From Methanoculleus sediminis (GTDB lineage Archaea > Halobacteriota > Methanomicrobia > Methanomicrobiales > Methanoculleaceae): 64,000 nucleotides of DNA. The stretch is from positions 1 to 64,000 of the forward strand of contig NZ_JXOJ01000005.1 of assembly GCF_001017125.1 (NCBI RefSeq), read 5' to 3'. Of this stretch, positions 62,466-64,000 are shown piece after piece. Under the pieces are notes generated by a model. The model was not told the origin of the DNA, searched no databases, and saw only the letters and a program-made list of their open reading frames with translations. Each line of letters opens with the position of its first letter. Positions within the stretch are counted from its first letter, which is position 1. The position numbers and the translations under genes are program-made.

Positions 62466-62933
62466 ATGGAGAAACACTCTCTTCCTGGAAGGATCTTTGC
62501 AACCCTTATCCTCCTCGGCTGCCTCTTCGGCGCTGCCGTCACGGCAGGCTGCATGGGGACTTCCGCGGAGCCGGAACCACAGGTTCCGACATCGGAGGCG
62601 ACACTTGGCGCTCACACCATTTACTCGCCCGCCGGGCCGAAGCCATCGTTCTCGGCCAGCGTCACCACGCCCGAGAGGCATATGCGCACCGACGGTTCCT
62701 GTTACTGGATCGTGACCGGGAAGGTGACCAACGACGGTGACGGACCCGCGAGAAACGCCGTCATCCGGTTCATGCTCGTCGACGACGAAAGCAATATGAT
62801 TCGGGCGACCGAGACCATTCTCGCCCCCCGGTTCCAGGCGGGCGAGACGAAGATATTCACCATCGACGCGTTCCCCGGCGACTGTGACCGGCAGTACCAC
62901 GCCGAGATCGACGTCACGCACGATATCCCGTAA
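62466..62933 (+). CDS. Putative lipoprotein with FxLYD/CARDB-like domain
   Basis: 155 residues. A signal with lipobox-like end (LGCLFGAAVTAGC) is followed by a Pro/Ser/Thr linker and a small beta-sandwich (CYWIVTGKVTNDGDGPARNAV, FQAGETKIFTIDAFPGDCDR) of the FxLYD type found in secreted archaeal proteins. Exposed outside the membrane. Function unknown. The following gene begins 53 bases later and may share the transcript. Confidence 0.83.
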   Translation: MEKHSLPGRIFATLILLGCLFGAAVTAGCMGTSAEPEPQVPTSEATLGAHTIYSPAGPKPSFSASVTTPERHMRTDGSCYWIVTGKVTNDGDGPARNAVIRFMLVDDESNMIRATETILAPRFQAGETKIFTIDAFPGDCDRQYHAEIDVTHDIP

Positions 62934-62985
62934 GGCCGGGGACGAACGTTGTCCGGATACGGGTTCAGAGACGAGAGGAGAAGAG

Positions 62986-63654
62986 ATGAAGATACTTGGG
63001 ATCAATGGAAGCCCCCGCGCCTCAAGGAGCCAGACGCTCCGGCTCGTTCAGGCCGTCCTCGACGGGGCGGAGAGCGCCGGGGCCGATGTGGAGCTCGTGG
63101 ACGTCTGCAAGCTCCGGATCGAGTACTGCAACGGATGTCTGGTCTGCTGCGAGCGGGGTGAATGCGTCAAGAAAGACGATTTCGCCGAGTTATACCTGAA
63201 GATGCTTGATTCCGACGGGATTATCCTCGGGTCGCCCAACTACATCGACTCGGTCACCGCCCAGATAAAGACCCTGCTCGACCGGATGGCGGACGCCATC
63301 CACTGCCAGATGTTCCTCGGGAAGTACGGATGCGCCGTATCCACGGCGGGCGGGTCAGGAGCGGACGAGGTCGTGGCGTACCTGAATCGGGTTCTGCAGA
63401 CCCTGGGCGCGAACACCGTGGGCGGTATCGGCGTGGTTCTCGGCGGAGACCCGGAGACGATCGTGCCTGCGGAGGGGAGAGCCTACGAACTCGGCAGGAA
63501 ACTCGCAAAAGCCATCGAGAAGAAGGAGACCTATCCCGATCAGGAGGAACTCCACGCCGCGATGCTCGAGCGGATGCGTCTTCTGGTCACGGCAAACAAA
63601 GATCGCTGGCACCACGAGTACGACTACTGGAAGGAAGCCGGGCGGATACCCTAG
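62986..63654 (+). CDS. Iron-sulfur flavoprotein / NADPH-dependent FMN reductase
   Basis: About 222 residues; the flavodoxin-like start MKILGINGSPRASRSQTLRL binds FMN, and the cluster-type motif CNGCLVCCERGECVKKDD replaces the classic Isf CX2CX2CX4-7C spacing. GGAGAAGAG precedes the ATG. Probable ferredoxin-dependent reductase. It converges with the HEAT-repeat gene, stops overlapping. Confidence 0.88.
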   Translation: MKILGINGSPRASRSQTLRLVQAVLDGAESAGADVELVDVCKLRIEYCNGCLVCCERGECVKKDDFAELYLKMLDSDGIILGSPNYIDSVTAQIKTLLDRMADAIHCQMFLGKYGCAVSTAGGSGADEVVAYLNRVLQTLGANTVGGIGVVLGGDPETIVPAEGRAYELGRKLAKAIEKKETYPDQEELHAAMLERMRLLVTANKDRWHHEYDYWKEAGRIP

Positions 63655-64000
63655 GTTTCCCCCGTCTCCTTCACGCGGATCTCCGCGATGATCCGCTGCA
63701 GTCCTTCCCGGGCCTCCGACTGCGCCTCCTCCCCGATTGCCAGATCGAGAGCCGGGATAATCGCCCCGCCCATGCGGATCAGGCCCCATTCGGCCCGCTT
63801 TCTGACCACAAGCGCGTCGTCCTTGAGTGCCCGGACGAGCGGGGCGACGGCGTCCTCTCCCCCGATCCGGTTGATGGCCCGGACGGCGTTTGCCCGCACT
63901 TCGATCAGCGGATCGGCGAGCGTTTCCGCCAGTACCGGCAGCGCGCCGGCGCCGACCCGTTCCACCTCGGCCCACCTCCCCTGTGCCATGAGGTAGAGTG
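63651..64000 (-). CDS. HEAT/PBS-lyase repeat protein, C-terminal part (runs off the window)
   Basis: About 116 residues of helical repeats are visible: LADPLIEVRANAVRAINRIG and LKDDALVVRKRAEWGLIRMG are two copies, followed by a shorter third. The frame continues open to the window edge (LYLMAQGRWAEVER), so an internal methionine should not be taken as the start. HEAT repeats serve protein binding; partner unknown. Confidence 0.85.
   Translation of the reverse strand, partial: LYLMAQGRWAEVERVGAGALPVLAETLADPLIEVRANAVRAINRIGGEDAVAPLVRALKDDALVVRKRAEWGLIRMGGAIIPALDLAIGEEAQSEAREGLQRIIAEIRVKETGET

Noticed and set aside
61089-63005. 638-codon minus-strand frame over methyltransferase, msrB and lipoprotein genes
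   Set aside because: Out of frame with three clearly recognised genes; spurious high-GC frame.

Overview
The window is a GC-rich archaeal chromosome segment from a hydrogenotrophic methanogen of the Methanomicrobiales, most like Methanoculleus. This rests on a methanogenesis marker 14 gene, archaeal DnaG, CDP-archaeol synthase, a Tes-type tetraether lipid radical SAM enzyme, UPF0058, TATA-box promoters, several leaderless starts and archaeal-type metabolic operons. The genus is an inference from overall character, not from a database match.

Layout. 0-2.4 kb: DUF2284 metal-binding protein and myo-inositol-phosphate synthase. 2.4-13.7 kb: a cell-surface island with a TRAM-less methylthiotransferase-like radical SAM protein, two paralogous beta-helix surface proteins (the second with three CARDB domains), three GT4 glycosyltransferases and a GT-C-like membrane protein. 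13.9-16.5 kb: Fae, tRNA-Gly(GCC), a PrsW-type protease and a multi-TM protein. 16.6-22.3 kb: a tightly overlapping tetrapyrrole operon (precorrin-2 dehydrogenase, hemA, hemB, hemL, hemC, cobA) that feeds siroheme, cobalamin and F430. 22.5-30.7 kb: ilvD, beta-carbonic anhydrase, a small Cys-rich protein, an iron-sulfur flavoprotein, carA-carB. 31.2-34.6 kb: a glycine-betaine-type ABC importer. 35.0-45.2 kb: argG, a PNPOx-like protein, methanogenesis marker 14, argF-purD, pyrE-carS divergent from tes, and an ornithine cyclodeaminase/alanine dehydrogenase family gene.

45.4-52.5 kb is the most unusual part. A minus-strand operon encodes a 2x[4Fe-4S] ferredoxin, a V4R-like protein, [NiFe]-hydrogenase small and large subunits and two Roadblock/LC7 proteins. 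Directly upstream on the same strand are a MinD ATPase with an amphipathic C-terminal helix, a membrane-anchored Roadblock-like protein, a DUF2226/DUF4388-like protein and a hydrogenase maturation protease. hypC-hypA-hypE lie at 58.5-60.0 kb. Together they suggest a hydrogenase physically or regulatorily coupled to a Roadblock/MinD positioning or switching module. Between and after these are an ATP-grasp ligase of the MptN/CofF/RimK type, UPF0058, dnaG, a DUF167 protein, pyrC, a DUF2156 protein and a GNAT acetyltransferase.

60-64 kb: a large non-coding repeat region, a SAM methyltransferase, msrB, a lipoprotein, an iron-sulfur flavoprotein and a HEAT-repeat protein running off the right edge. 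A family of dispersed, palindrome-rich intergenic elements sharing a core CCACGGTCCA(C/G)TGCATCGGGG recurs at about 0.0, 31.0, 39.0 and 60.3-61.1 kb. No CRISPR array, insertion sequence or rRNA was seen.
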